This document shows positions 42,796 to 51,427 of a DNA stretch of 64,000 nt, piece by piece; position 1 is the first letter of the stretch; the number at the start of each line of letters is the position of its first letter. A program made the position numbers and the translations under genes. The DNA is taken from NCBI GenBank assembly GCA_965656935.1, contig CBFHMG010000003.1, positions 124,001 through 188,000 on the forward strand. The letters run 5' to 3'. The notes below the pieces were generated by a model. The model was not told where the DNA came from and did no database searches. It saw only the letters and a list, made by a program, of their open reading frames with translations. The stretch is from M30B80 sp965656935 (GTDB taxonomy: Bacteria; Pseudomonadota; Alphaproteobacteria; Rhodobacterales; Rhodobacteraceae).

Positions 42796-43539
42796 TTAGT
42801 TCAGTCGCTTCTCGACGAGATCGCCGACGGCCTCGAAGAAGTTCATGTCATGGTTGAACGCACCCGTTTCCAAGAACGCAACCACCTCGGCGATAACGAC
42901 GGGGTTGTTCATCATGAAGGTATGAGTGACGGGCAGCGTGATATGGTCGGCCATGCCTGCCACGCCCGTGCTTTCCACGGCCACCTTGCCATCATCAGGC
43001 CCCTCGATCAGTGAGGAGTAGACAGGGTTTAAAGAACGATCCCCTGCGATCACGCCAAGATCGAAATCAACGGGCGGCAGCCGGTTCGGGAGGGACCCAT
43101 CCTCGGTGCCAAGCTGCATGCCTGCGGGGCCATTGATCCATTCAAAGGCCTGTAGATGCCCCAAGACATCCACCAGCTCCGATCCGCCATTTGGCGGGGC
43201 CAGCATCACCACACGGCCCAAATTTGCGATCTCATGCTCGGCGAAATAATAACGGGCCAAGATGCCGCCCATGGAATGGGTGACGAAATGGATCGGCTCA
43301 TCGCCGCATTGTGCGATGGCAGGGTCGATCGTTTCTGGTGCAAGCGTGCTGATCGGGGCTGATGTGGACGGGTAACCTTGGTTGAGAACCTGATACCCCT
43401 CGCTTTCGAGTGTTTCCTCGATGATCGTCAGTGAGACTTCGCTGCGGGCCAAGCCATGCAGCAAGATCACGCATTCCGCCGAGGCGGGCGCGCCGAGGCC
43501 GATCAGGCCAAGGCTCAAAACTGTGGTGAAGCGGTTCAT
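42796..43539 (-). CDS. Secreted alpha/beta hydrolase (lipase-like)
   Basis: 247 residues. Signal peptide to about ASA-E (residue 21), oxyanion-side HGLARS at 28-33, and nucleophile S89 in THSMGGIL. HGLA and the GHSMG-like elbow place it with triacylglycerol lipase-like or permuted PGAP1-like esterases. Asp and His are probably in the VAVESTGVAGMADHITL and PVTHTFMM regions. Probably periplasmic. Divergent from the Nudix gene. Confidence 0.85.
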   Translation of the reverse strand: MNRFTTVLSLGLIGLGAPASAECVILLHGLARSEVSLTIIEETLESEGYQVLNQGYPSTSAPISTLAPETIDPAIAQCGDEPIHFVTHSMGGILARYYFAEHEIANLGRVVMLAPPNGGSELVDVLGHLQAFEWINGPAGMQLGTEDGSLPNRLPPVDFDLGVIAGDRSLNPVYSSLIEGPDDGKVAVESTGVAGMADHITLPVTHTFMMNNPVVIAEVVAFLETGAFNHDMNFFEAVGDLVEKRLN

Positions 43540-43627
43540 ACCCTCTATCTAGGGGTTAAGTATGAAACTTTCGAGAAGGTGGGAGGTCAGCCTTGCGCTA
43601 CGTCACCCTGCGGGCCAGTGTTACCCC

Positions 43628-44074
43628 ATGATCCGCGCGCGTCCCCGTTTGGCTGTCCGAGGCCTTCTTCTGATCGAAAACCGTTTGCTACTGGTCAATG
43701 CGTGGCCCGAGGGCAAGAGCGATCTTCTCTGCGCGCCGGGCGGCGGTGTTGAGGCGGGCAGTTCCCTGCCTGACAACCTGATCAGAGAGTTTCATGAAGA
43801 AACGGGGCTTGTCATTTCGGTGGGAGAGCCCTGCCTTGTGAACGAGTTTCATGACCCCAATGGCAGTTTCCATCAGGTGGATGTGTATTTCCGTGTCAGC
43901 TTGATCTCGGGTGATCCCGCAGCCCCTTGGACCGATCCCGAAGGGGTTGTGACCGAGCGGCGCTTGGTCGCGCGCGAAGGGCTTGCAGAGCTGCGCGTCA
44001 AACCTGACAGCTTGGCCGAGATCGCTTGGGGGAGCGGGATATTCTATGACCCGCTTGAGCCGATCCTGCGCTGA
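43628..44074 (+). CDS. Nudix hydrolase
   Basis: 148 residues. The Nudix box GGGVEAGSSLPDNLIREFHEETGLV carries G, E, R-E-x-x-E-E in the right spacing (GX5EX7REUXEEXGU). Likely hydrolyses a nucleoside-diphosphate derivative; substrate unknown. I choose ATG at 43628 (MIRARPRLAVRGLLL) from family starts and to leave promoter space; an upstream ATG at 43562 has a better AGGGG ribosome site and would add 22 residues. Its 3' end overlaps the convergent EamA gene by 31 bases. Confidence 0.85.
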   Translation: MIRARPRLAVRGLLLIENRLLLVNAWPEGKSDLLCAPGGGVEAGSSLPDNLIREFHEETGLVISVGEPCLVNEFHDPNGSFHQVDVYFRVSLISGDPAAPWTDPEGVVTERRLVAREGLAELRVKPDSLAEIAWGSGIFYDPLEPILR

Positions 44075-44913
44075 AACGCCCCTAATCCATAGGCAATTCC
44101 GCCAAGCACCAAAACCCCTGCGCCGATCAACCGAAGGCTGGGAGGTTCACTCAGCAGGACGATCCCGCCCAAAACGGCAATTACAGGCACACAGAGCTGC
44201 ACCAGACCCGCGACCGAGGCGTCAAGTTTGGGCAGGAGTTGGTACCATAGGGCATAGCCAAGCCCTGATGTCACAGCGCCAGAGGTGACCGCAAGGATCA
44301 ACCCTGTCAGCGTTATGGGCGCGGTTTGCGCGGCCTCGGGCATCACCAAGACGGTGAGCGCACATAAGGGAACAGCCAACAGAAAATTCGCCGCCGTATC
44401 TGCCAAAGGGTCTTTGCTGCCGCGCCCTGCCAGCGAATACAGCCCCCAGCCAAGCGCCGCGACGCACATGGCAAGCCCCGCCGCAATGGGCACTGCAACC
44501 GCGCCTGTAGGCCAAAGCAGCCAGACCAAACCAGCAAAAGCCAAGCCTGATCCGATCCATCTGCGGGCAGGCAAGGCATCACCCGCAAGGGCCGCGCCTG
44601 CAAACATGGTCACCTGCACCCCGCCAAACAGGATCAAGGCGCCAAGACCCGCATCGAGGCTGAGATAGGCCACGGAAAACCCGATGAGATAGAGGCTGAG
44701 CGTCACCGCCCCCCATAGGCGCGATGGCAAAAGCAGCGCGAGCTGGCGCTTGCCGAGAATGGCAAGGGCCGCCAGCGTCACCGCGCCCGCAATCACGCGG
44801 ATCAGCGCGAAATCACTTGCCTCGATATGGCCCGCGCCCACGGCTGCGCGATTGAGGATGGAATTGGCGGCAAAGGCCAGCATGGTCAGCGCCGTCAGCA
44901 AAGCGAGGCGCAT
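44044..44913 (-). CDS. EamA/DMT-family transporter
   Basis: 289 residues with ten predicted membrane segments in two EamA halves (about 1-135 and 142-280). Drug/metabolite transporter superfamily; substrate unknown. The ATG at 44913 overlaps the phnM stop (TGATG), so it is the third gene of a nadE-phnM-EamA series. The long open frame upstream of this ATG is antisense shadow. The second half starts at VPIAAGLAMCVAALGWGLYSLAGR. Confidence 0.88.
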   Translation of the reverse strand: MRLALLTALTMLAFAANSILNRAAVGAGHIEASDFALIRVIAGAVTLAALAILGKRQLALLLPSRLWGAVTLSLYLIGFSVAYLSLDAGLGALILFGGVQVTMFAGAALAGDALPARRWIGSGLAFAGLVWLLWPTGAVAVPIAAGLAMCVAALGWGLYSLAGRGSKDPLADTAANFLLAVPLCALTVLVMPEAAQTAPITLTGLILAVTSGAVTSGLGYALWYQLLPKLDASVAGLVQLCVPVIAVLGGIVLLSEPPSLRLIGAGVLVLGGIAYGLGAFQRRIGSSGS

Positions 44914-46061
44914 CACGAAAGAAACCTCTGCGCGATATCGCCCGAGAGATAGGCCAACCGCCCGCCCGTGATGGTGGCGGCAACACGTTTGGTCTCGGCC
45001 TCCAAGATCGTCAGATCGGCGCGCAGGCCTGTGGTTATATGGCCGCGATCGGCCAGCCCCAGCAGTTCGGCAGGTCCTGAGGAGACCAAGGCCCAAGCCT
45101 GCTGCAAGGGCATACCGCTTTGCACCAGTTTCCAAGCGGCTTGGCGCGGCGCGGGGTAGTGGTAATCCGAGGCAAGCGCTGTGACATAGCCGCGCTCGAT
45201 GATCTGGGCGGCAGACACCCTGCCATCATGCGATCCACCGCGAACCAGATTGGGCGCGCCCATGATCACGGGATGACCAGCCTCAAAGGCGGTTTTTGCG
45301 GCAGCCTCGGTTTCGGGAAATTCGCTTATGACAGCGCCGATACGGGCCATGCGCAGGTGATCTTCGGGGAAGTGATCATCATGGCTGCCAAGCCGTAGGC
45401 CCCGCGCGGTCAGTTTCTGAGCGAGCTTCTCCAGCGCGTCTGGAACCTCGTCTCGCCTTGCATGAAGCCCCTGCAAAAGCGCCAGATGCGCCTCGGGCGA
45501 GCGGCCCGATTTAAGCGCTTGCCCCGTCAGCCGTGGGGGCCGCTTGCCTGCGGCCAAAGCCTTATGGGGCAGGTGGTCATTGAAGACGACGAATTTGATC
45601 CCTGCATGGTCAATCAAGGCCAGTGCACGGTCATATTCATCCAGCAGATTGATCTCGAGCCGTAATTGCAGCTGCATATCCGTCTGACTGTCGGCGCGCA
45701 TGGCAAGCCAAGCCTCGGCCATTCGTTCCGCGAAATCGGGGCCGCGCATGCCCCCTTCCCATGAGAAGAATTGCGCCAACACGGCGGTGGTGATCCCATT
45801 GGCCGCCAATTCCGCATCGGCGGCCTGCAATCCCGCCTCGGGGCTGCCCAAAGCCCCACGGCGCGGGGCAAGATGGCGTTCGAACCCGTCGCCATGGGCA
45901 TCCACAATTCCGGGCAGGACGAGATAGCCCGACAAATCAATCTCGCGGCCCGTCTTGGCTGCAATCACACCACCGGCCAACGACAAGGGCGCATCGCTCA
46001 GCCCGTCAGGGCGCAGCACCTGTGCGCCCGTGATCGTGAGGGGAGGCAGCGGGCTGGTCAC
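44913..46061 (-). CDS. phnM: PhnM-like amidohydrolase (alpha-D-ribose 1-methylphosphonate 5-triphosphate diphosphatase)
   Basis: 382 residues, family length. Amidohydrolase fold: LPGIVDAHGDGFERHLAPRRG near 48-68 carries the PhnM metal motif, HDDHFPEDHLRMAR near 221-235 and LASDYHYPAPRQAAWKL near 300-316 supply the rest. In C-P lyase pathways PhnM removes pyrophosphate from a ribosyl phosphonate triphosphate. No other phn gene is in the window. It is four bases after the nadE stop and overlaps the EamA start, so an alternative nucleotide-triphosphate role is possible. Confidence 0.85.
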   Translation of the reverse strand: MTSPLPPLTITGAQVLRPDGLSDAPLSLAGGVIAAKTGREIDLSGYLVLPGIVDAHGDGFERHLAPRRGALGSPEAGLQAADAELAANGITTAVLAQFFSWEGGMRGPDFAERMAEAWLAMRADSQTDMQLQLRLEINLLDEYDRALALIDHAGIKFVVFNDHLPHKALAAGKRPPRLTGQALKSGRSPEAHLALLQGLHARRDEVPDALEKLAQKLTARGLRLGSHDDHFPEDHLRMARIGAVISEFPETEAAAKTAFEAGHPVIMGAPNLVRGGSHDGRVSAAQIIERGYVTALASDYHYPAPRQAAWKLVQSGMPLQQAWALVSSGPAELLGLADRGHITTGLRADLTILEAETKRVAATITGGRLAYLSGDIAQRFLS

Positions 46062-46065
46062 GGGA

Positions 46066-47730
46066 TCAGTCGTGGCTTGGGTCGCGCCAGCGATTGGCGA
46101 TGGGATAGCGCCGATCCAGCCAGAAGGCGCGTTCGGTAAGCCGTGCGCCCGGGGCGGATTGGAAGCGCTTGTATTCCGAGATGTAGATCAAATGCTCGAT
46201 CTTTTTCACGGTGTCCCGATCATAGCCCATGGCCACGACATCCGCGACTGACGCGTCCTTGTCGATCAGCATGTCCAGCATCACGTCGAGGTCTTCATAA
46301 GGCGGCAGGCTGTCTTCGTCTTTTTGGTTGTCGCGCAGTTCCGCGGTGGGGGGCTTGTCGATCACGCGCGGGGGGATAACCTCGCCCGCGGGGGCCATCA
46401 TCCACGGACGATGGTTTGCATTGCGCCAGCGGCAGGTTTCGAAAACGCGGGTTTTATAGAGGTCTTTGATGGGGTTATAACCGCCCGCCATATCGCCATA
46501 GATCGTGGCATAGCCCACTGCGACCTCGGATTTATTGCCCGTGGTCAGCAGCATTTCCCCGAATTTATTCGACAAAGCCATCAGGGTTACACCGCGCAAC
46601 CGTGACTGGATATTCTCTTCGGTGACATCTGGCTTGGTGCCTTCAAAAAGCGGCCCAAGCGCTGCTGATACGGCCTCATGCGGGCCTGTTATCGAAACGG
46701 TATCGAGCCGCGTGCCAAGCCTATGTGCAACATCGGCTGCATCATCCAGCGAGGTTTGCGAGGTATAGCGCGAGGGCAGCATCACACAGCGCACATTCTC
46801 GGGCCCGAGCGCATCCGCTGCGATGGCGGCGACAATGGCGGAATCGATCCCGCCGGACAGGCCAAGCAGAACTTTCCCAAAGCCTGTTTTGCGCATGTAG
46901 TCGCGCAGGGCCAAAACCATCGTGTGGTAATCAGCCTCCCATTCATCGGGCAGATGGGCCTTTTCGCCCTCGATGGCCTGCCAGCCCGCATCTCCACGCT
47001 CGAAATCGACATGGGTGATTGCCTCGGTAAAGGCGGGCATCTGGTGGGTCAAAACACCATGCGGGTTCAGCACGAAGCTTGCCCCGTCAAACACCTGATC
47101 ATCCTGCCCGCCAAGCAGGTTGAGATAGACCAGCGGCAAGCCCGTTTCGATCACGCGGGAGACCATCAGGGATTGGCGCAGCCCGAATTTATTGCGGTGA
47201 TAGGGCGAGCCATTGGGCACAACCAAAATCTCGGCACCCGATTCCATCAGCGTTTCGCAGACATCCTCATGCCATGCATCTTCACAAATCGGGATGCCGA
47301 CCCGCATTGGCCCGATCCGCACAGGCCCCGAGACATTGCCCGCGTGATAATAGCGCTTTTCATCGAAAACGGAGGAATTGGGCAAGTGATGCTTGAGCAA
47401 CTCTGCCGTGATCTTGCCGCCCTCAAGGATGTAATAGGCGTTGAAAGGCTTGTCGCCGCCAAGCATCGGCGCGCCAATGCCAAGGGCGGGGCCATCGGCA
47501 CATTCGGCGGCCAATTCGTTCAAAATGCGGTGAGCATCGGCCGCGAAAGCGGGTTTGCGCACAAGGTCTTGCAACTGATATCCAGTCAGGAACATCTCGG
47601 GCAGGGCGATGAAATCAGCACCTGCCTCACGGGCTGTTTCCCATGCGGCTTTGGCCTTTGCAGCATTGCCTGCAAGGTCTCCGACGGTTGCGTTCAATTG
47701 CGCAAGGCTCAGGCGGAAGCGGTCGGCCAT
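46066..47730 (-). CDS. nadE: Glutamine-dependent NAD+ synthetase
   Basis: 554 residues. N-terminal nitrilase-like glutaminase (catalytic E45, K113 and C149 in PICEDAW), then the synthetase domain with the ATP pyrophosphatase motif SGGIDS at 292-297. Converts nicotinic acid adenine dinucleotide to NAD+ using glutamine. First gene in a series with phnM and the EamA gene. Both domains look intact. Confidence 0.96.
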   Translation of the reverse strand: MADRFRLSLAQLNATVGDLAGNAAKAKAAWETAREAGADFIALPEMFLTGYQLQDLVRKPAFAADAHRILNELAAECADGPALGIGAPMLGGDKPFNAYYILEGGKITAELLKHHLPNSSVFDEKRYYHAGNVSGPVRIGPMRVGIPICEDAWHEDVCETLMESGAEILVVPNGSPYHRNKFGLRQSLMVSRVIETGLPLVYLNLLGGQDDQVFDGASFVLNPHGVLTHQMPAFTEAITHVDFERGDAGWQAIEGEKAHLPDEWEADYHTMVLALRDYMRKTGFGKVLLGLSGGIDSAIVAAIAADALGPENVRCVMLPSRYTSQTSLDDAADVAHRLGTRLDTVSITGPHEAVSAALGPLFEGTKPDVTEENIQSRLRGVTLMALSNKFGEMLLTTGNKSEVAVGYATIYGDMAGGYNPIKDLYKTRVFETCRWRNANHRPWMMAPAGEVIPPRVIDKPPTAELRDNQKDEDSLPPYEDLDVMLDMLIDKDASVADVVAMGYDRDTVKKIEHLIYISEYKRFQSAPGARLTERAFWLDRRYPIANRWRDPSHD

Positions 47731-47877
47731 TTATGGGGCTGCCTTTCGATTGGGTCAGTCGCTTCTTAGCAGATCATGGCCCAAGGCCAAGACGCTGTGG
47801 TCAAAAGCCATTGCGGGTGGTCTATGGGTCACTTAGATTTGGTTCAATGGAATTTTGACCCCATGACGGAGGATCAC

Positions 47878-49455
47878 GTGCAAGAACGCAATCGCGGCAC
47901 AATTTGGCAAGGGGCTCGTCTGGGGCTTGTGGCGGCATTTTTTGCCTTGCCCCTTCACGCACAAGAAGACGCAACGCGCGTCGATGTGCAGCAATATGAC
48001 AATGGCGGCATTTACGAGGGTGAATTCCGCAATGGTATCCAGCATGGCACTGGCACCTATCGTTTGCCCAATGGCTATGAATACACGGGCGAATGGGTCG
48101 ATGGTGAAATCCGCGGCCAAGGGCGCGCGGTATTCCCTGATGGCTCGGTCTATGAGGGCAGCTTTGTTGCGGGCCAGCCCGAAGGGTTTGGCGCGATCTC
48201 CTTTGGAGATGGCTCCAGCTATGAGGGCGAATGGGTTGGCGGGCGGATCAATGGATCGGGCATCGCCTATTACAGCAATGGCGTGAGCTATGAGGGCGAA
48301 TTCCTCAATTCGCTGCATCACGGGCAAGGCACCATGATGAACCCTGACGGCTACCGCTATGAGGGAGCTTGGGTCAACGGTTTGAAAGAGGGTCAGGGCC
48401 GCATCACCTATCCTGACGGCGCGGTTTATGAGGGCAGCTTTGTTGCGGGCCAGCGCGCGGGGCAGGGACGCCTCGAGATGGCGGATGGTATGGTCTATGA
48501 CGGCCAATGGGCCGAGGGCCAGATCAATGGCACGGGTCTTTTGACACAAACCAATGGCGACAGCTATGAAGGCGAATTGGTCAACGGACAGCGCCAAGGC
48601 CAAGGCGTCGTGCGCTACAGCAATGGCGATGTCTATGAGGGTGAATTCCTCGAGGATCGGCGCCATGGTCAAGGCAGTTTCACAGGCTCCGAGGGCTATA
48701 GCTATGTCGGGGAATGGACCGATGGCCGCATCGAAGGGCAGGGTCTGGTGACCTATCCTGACGGATCAATTTATGAAGGCCAGTTCCGCAATGATGTGGC
48801 GCATGGCACAGGCAAAATCACCTATCCTGACGGCTCCACCTATGAGGGCGATTGGGCCGATGGTGTGATCCAAGGCTTTGGGATCGCAAGCTATACCAAT
48901 GGGCTGATTTATGAGGGGCAGTTCCTCAATGCGGTCCAGCATGGCCAAGGCGTCATGACATTGCCGCGCGAGGCATCCGACACCGACACCGATAGCGCAG
49001 GCGCTGAGCCCCAGTTCGAGTATCGCTATGAAGGGGCTTGGGAAGACGGGCTCCGCCATGGGCAGGGCATTGCGACCTATGCCGATGGAACCTCCTATGA
49101 GGGCGGTTTCGAGGAAGGTCAGCGCAACGGGCAAGGCGTTTTGGTGATGGCCGATGGCTTCCGCTATGAAGGCGAATGGCAGGATGGCGAAATGAACGGC
49201 GCGGGTATCGCGACCTACTCCAGTGGTGATGTCTATGAGGGCAATTTCGTCAGCGGGCGGCGGCAGGGCGATGGCACAATGCGCTATGCCACGGGTGAGG
49301 TTGCCGAAGGTGAATGGGAAGATGGCAGGCTGAATTCCGCAAGCGAGGATGCGCCTGCGTCCGAGCCTGTGCCTGAGCCTGAGCCTGTGACCACTCAGCA
49401 GGCCCCCGATGTCCCGACCGAAGCGCCAGCCGAGATTCCGGCAGAAACCCAATAA
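47878..49455 (+). CDS. Secreted MORN-repeat protein (18 full repeats in two nine-repeat blocks)
   Basis: 525 residues. A signal peptide (to about HAQ, residue 29) precedes 18 full 23-residue MORN repeats (residues 43-472) plus a half repeat, each of the form G..YEGEF..G..HGQG, and a Pro/Glu-rich tail. I use GTG at 47878, since GGAGG lies six bases before it; an ATG at 47863 with no ribosome site would add five residues. Repeats 1-9 and 10-18 align unit by unit, and one 16-residue acidic insert (SDTDTDSAG) is found in repeat 14. MORN proteins bind lipids or act as scaffolds; the function is unknown. Likely periplasmic. Confidence 0.88.
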   Translation: MQERNRGTIWQGARLGLVAAFFALPLHAQEDATRVDVQQYDNGGIYEGEFRNGIQHGTGTYRLPNGYEYTGEWVDGEIRGQGRAVFPDGSVYEGSFVAGQPEGFGAISFGDGSSYEGEWVGGRINGSGIAYYSNGVSYEGEFLNSLHHGQGTMMNPDGYRYEGAWVNGLKEGQGRITYPDGAVYEGSFVAGQRAGQGRLEMADGMVYDGQWAEGQINGTGLLTQTNGDSYEGELVNGQRQGQGVVRYSNGDVYEGEFLEDRRHGQGSFTGSEGYSYVGEWTDGRIEGQGLVTYPDGSIYEGQFRNDVAHGTGKITYPDGSTYEGDWADGVIQGFGIASYTNGLIYEGQFLNAVQHGQGVMTLPREASDTDTDSAGAEPQFEYRYEGAWEDGLRHGQGIATYADGTSYEGGFEEGQRNGQGVLVMADGFRYEGEWQDGEMNGAGIATYSSGDVYEGNFVSGRRQGDGTMRYATGEVAEGEWEDGRLNSASEDAPASEPVPEPEPVTTQQAPDVPTEAPAEIPAETQ

Positions 49456-49456
49456 A

Positions 49457-49489
49457 AAAGGCGAAACCCAGTATCAGGGTTCCGCCTTT
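49457..49489. terminator. Bidirectional terminator between MORN gene and sat-cysC
   Basis: AAAGGCG-A-AACCC, loop AGTATCA, GGGTT-C-CGCCTTT: 12 pairs with one mismatch, flanked by AAAA on the left and TTTG on the right. It serves both convergent genes. Confidence 0.85.
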
Positions 49490-49512
49490 GAATAGTTGAA
49501 GGTTGATCGCCC

Positions 49513-51222
49513 TTAATTGCCGGTGATCAGACCCATGCTTTCAAGCTTCAGCAGAACCTGCTGTGCGCAGTAATCCACCTCGGAGCCTACGGTATCAAGC
49601 CTCAGCTCGGGCGTTTCGGGTTCTTCATAAGGGTCCGAGATGCCTGTGAATTCCTTGATCTTACCTTCACGGGCCAGCTTGTAGAGGCCTTTACGGTCAC
49701 GGCGTTCGCATTCCTCAAGGCTGGTTGCGACATGAATTTCTACAAAGGCCCCGAAATCCTCAACCATTTCGCGCACCGAGCGGCGGGTGGCCGTATAAGG
49801 CGCGATCGGCGCACAGATTGCGATGCCGCCATTCTTGGTGATCTCGGAAGCGACATAGCCGATCCGGCGAATATTGATATCGCGGTGTTCCTTGGAGAAG
49901 CCAAGCTCGGATGACAGATGCTTGCGCACCACATCGCCATCCAGAAGCGTCACAGGGCGGCCGCCCATCTCCATCAATTTGACCATGATCGCATTGGCGA
50001 TGGTCGATTTGCCCGAGCCTGACAGCCCTGTGAAAAATACGGTGAAGCCCTGTTTGGACCGCGCAGGGCGCGTGCGGCGCAGCTCCGAGACAACCTCGGG
50101 AAAGCTGAACCATTCAGGAATTTCTAAACCTTCAGCCAAACGGCGGCGCAGCTCAGTGCCCGAGATATCGAGAACGGTTGTGCCCTCGGGAACCTCGTTT
50201 GCGGGGTAATACTGGGCGCGTTCCTGCACATAGACCATATGCTTGAAATCAACCATCTCGAGGCCGATTTCTTCTTCATGTTCCTTGAACAGAACCTGCG
50301 CGTCATAGGGGCCGTAGAAATCCTCGCCCTTTGAGTTCTTACCTGGGCCCGCATGATCGCGGCCCACGATGAAATGCGAGCAACCATGGTTTTTGCGGAT
50401 CAGCCCGTGCCAGACGGCCTCACGCGGGCCAGCCATGCGCATGGCAAGGTTCAGTAGGCTCATCGTGGTGGTGGCGGCGGGGTATTTATCCAGAACCGCC
50501 TCATAACAGCGCACGCGGGTAAAATGATCCACATCGCCCGGTTTTGTCATGCCGACAACGGGGTTGATCAGCAGGTTGGCCTGCGCCTCTTTCGCGGCGC
50601 GGAAGGTCAGTTCCTGATGCGCGCGGTGCAAGGGGTTGCGGGTCTGGAAGGCAACGATGCGGCGCCAGCCGAGCTTGCGGAAGTAGGCGCGCAATTCATT
50701 GGGCGTGTCGCGGCGGGCGCGGAAATCATAATGGGTGGGGGGCTGGATGCCCGTAATCGCACCGCCCAGATAAACGGGGCCCGCAACATGGTGTAGGTAA
50801 TTCACCGCAGGATGGGCGATGTCATCGGCCCCGAAAACCTTCTCGGCCTCGCGCGCTTTATTGGGAACCCATTTATCCGAGATCGACAGGATCGCGAGGA
50901 TCACACCTTCTTGGTCGCGAAGGGCGATATCTTTGCCCGTTTCGATCGTGTCGGCGAAACTCTCGGATACATCAAGGGTGATGGGCATGGGCCAAAGCGT
51001 GCCATCCGCCAGACGCATCGTCTCGACAACGCTGTCGTAATTTTCCTGCCCGAGGAACCCTTTGAGCGGGTTGAACCCGCCATTCATCAGCAGTTCCAGA
51101 TCGCAAATCTGGCGCGGGGTCAGATCCCAAGAAGGCAGCTCGGCCGCTTCGAGTTTCAGCTTCTGGGCGCTGTCATAGGAGACATAGAGTTCGGGGATCG
51201 GGGCGTGGTGCGGCATGGCCAT
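49513..51222 (-). CDS. sat-cysC: Fused sulfate adenylyltransferase / adenylylsulfate kinase
   Basis: 569 residues. N-terminal ATP sulfurylase (about 1-385) with QTRNPLHRAH at 193-202 and GRDHAGPG at 287-294; C-terminal APS kinase with Walker A GLSGSGKS at 399-406, DGDVVRKHLSSELGFSKEHR and NIRRIGYVASEI. It makes APS and then PAPS from sulfate and ATP. This single-chain Sat-CysC order is common in marine alphaproteobacteria. I use the ATG at 51222 (MAMPHHAPIPELYVSY); the frame is open to a TTG at 51270. Confidence 0.95.
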   Translation of the reverse strand: MAMPHHAPIPELYVSYDSAQKLKLEAAELPSWDLTPRQICDLELLMNGGFNPLKGFLGQENYDSVVETMRLADGTLWPMPITLDVSESFADTIETGKDIALRDQEGVILAILSISDKWVPNKAREAEKVFGADDIAHPAVNYLHHVAGPVYLGGAITGIQPPTHYDFRARRDTPNELRAYFRKLGWRRIVAFQTRNPLHRAHQELTFRAAKEAQANLLINPVVGMTKPGDVDHFTRVRCYEAVLDKYPAATTTMSLLNLAMRMAGPREAVWHGLIRKNHGCSHFIVGRDHAGPGKNSKGEDFYGPYDAQVLFKEHEEEIGLEMVDFKHMVYVQERAQYYPANEVPEGTTVLDISGTELRRRLAEGLEIPEWFSFPEVVSELRRTRPARSKQGFTVFFTGLSGSGKSTIANAIMVKLMEMGGRPVTLLDGDVVRKHLSSELGFSKEHRDINIRRIGYVASEITKNGGIAICAPIAPYTATRRSVREMVEDFGAFVEIHVATSLEECERRDRKGLYKLAREGKIKEFTGISDPYEEPETPELRLDTVGSEVDYCAQQVLLKLESMGLITGN

Positions 51223-51371
51223 GAGGCGTGTATCCAAATCAGTATCAATTAAGGGCAAATTGGCGCGCAAACGGGCGGCACCACGGGCTCTCTAACGTCT
51301 CAATATGGCCAGATTCAAGCTTGGGCGTGTTGCTTTTAGGGAATTGAGAGGAAGCGTTCCAAATTTACCCC

Positions 51372-51397
51372 ATCCCGCGAACGCAAGTTCGCAGGAT
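51372..51397. repeat. Hairpin between sat-cysC and trxB
   Basis: ATCC-C-GCGAAC, loop GCAA, GTTCGC-A-GGAT: ten pairs with one mismatch and a GNRA-type loop, in the gap between two minus-strand genes. It starts 31 bases after the trxB stop on that strand, so it is a likely trxB 3' end structure. Confidence 0.55.
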
Positions 51398-51427
51398 GTG
51401 TCACGCCTTGGAACATCGGGTTAGCCC

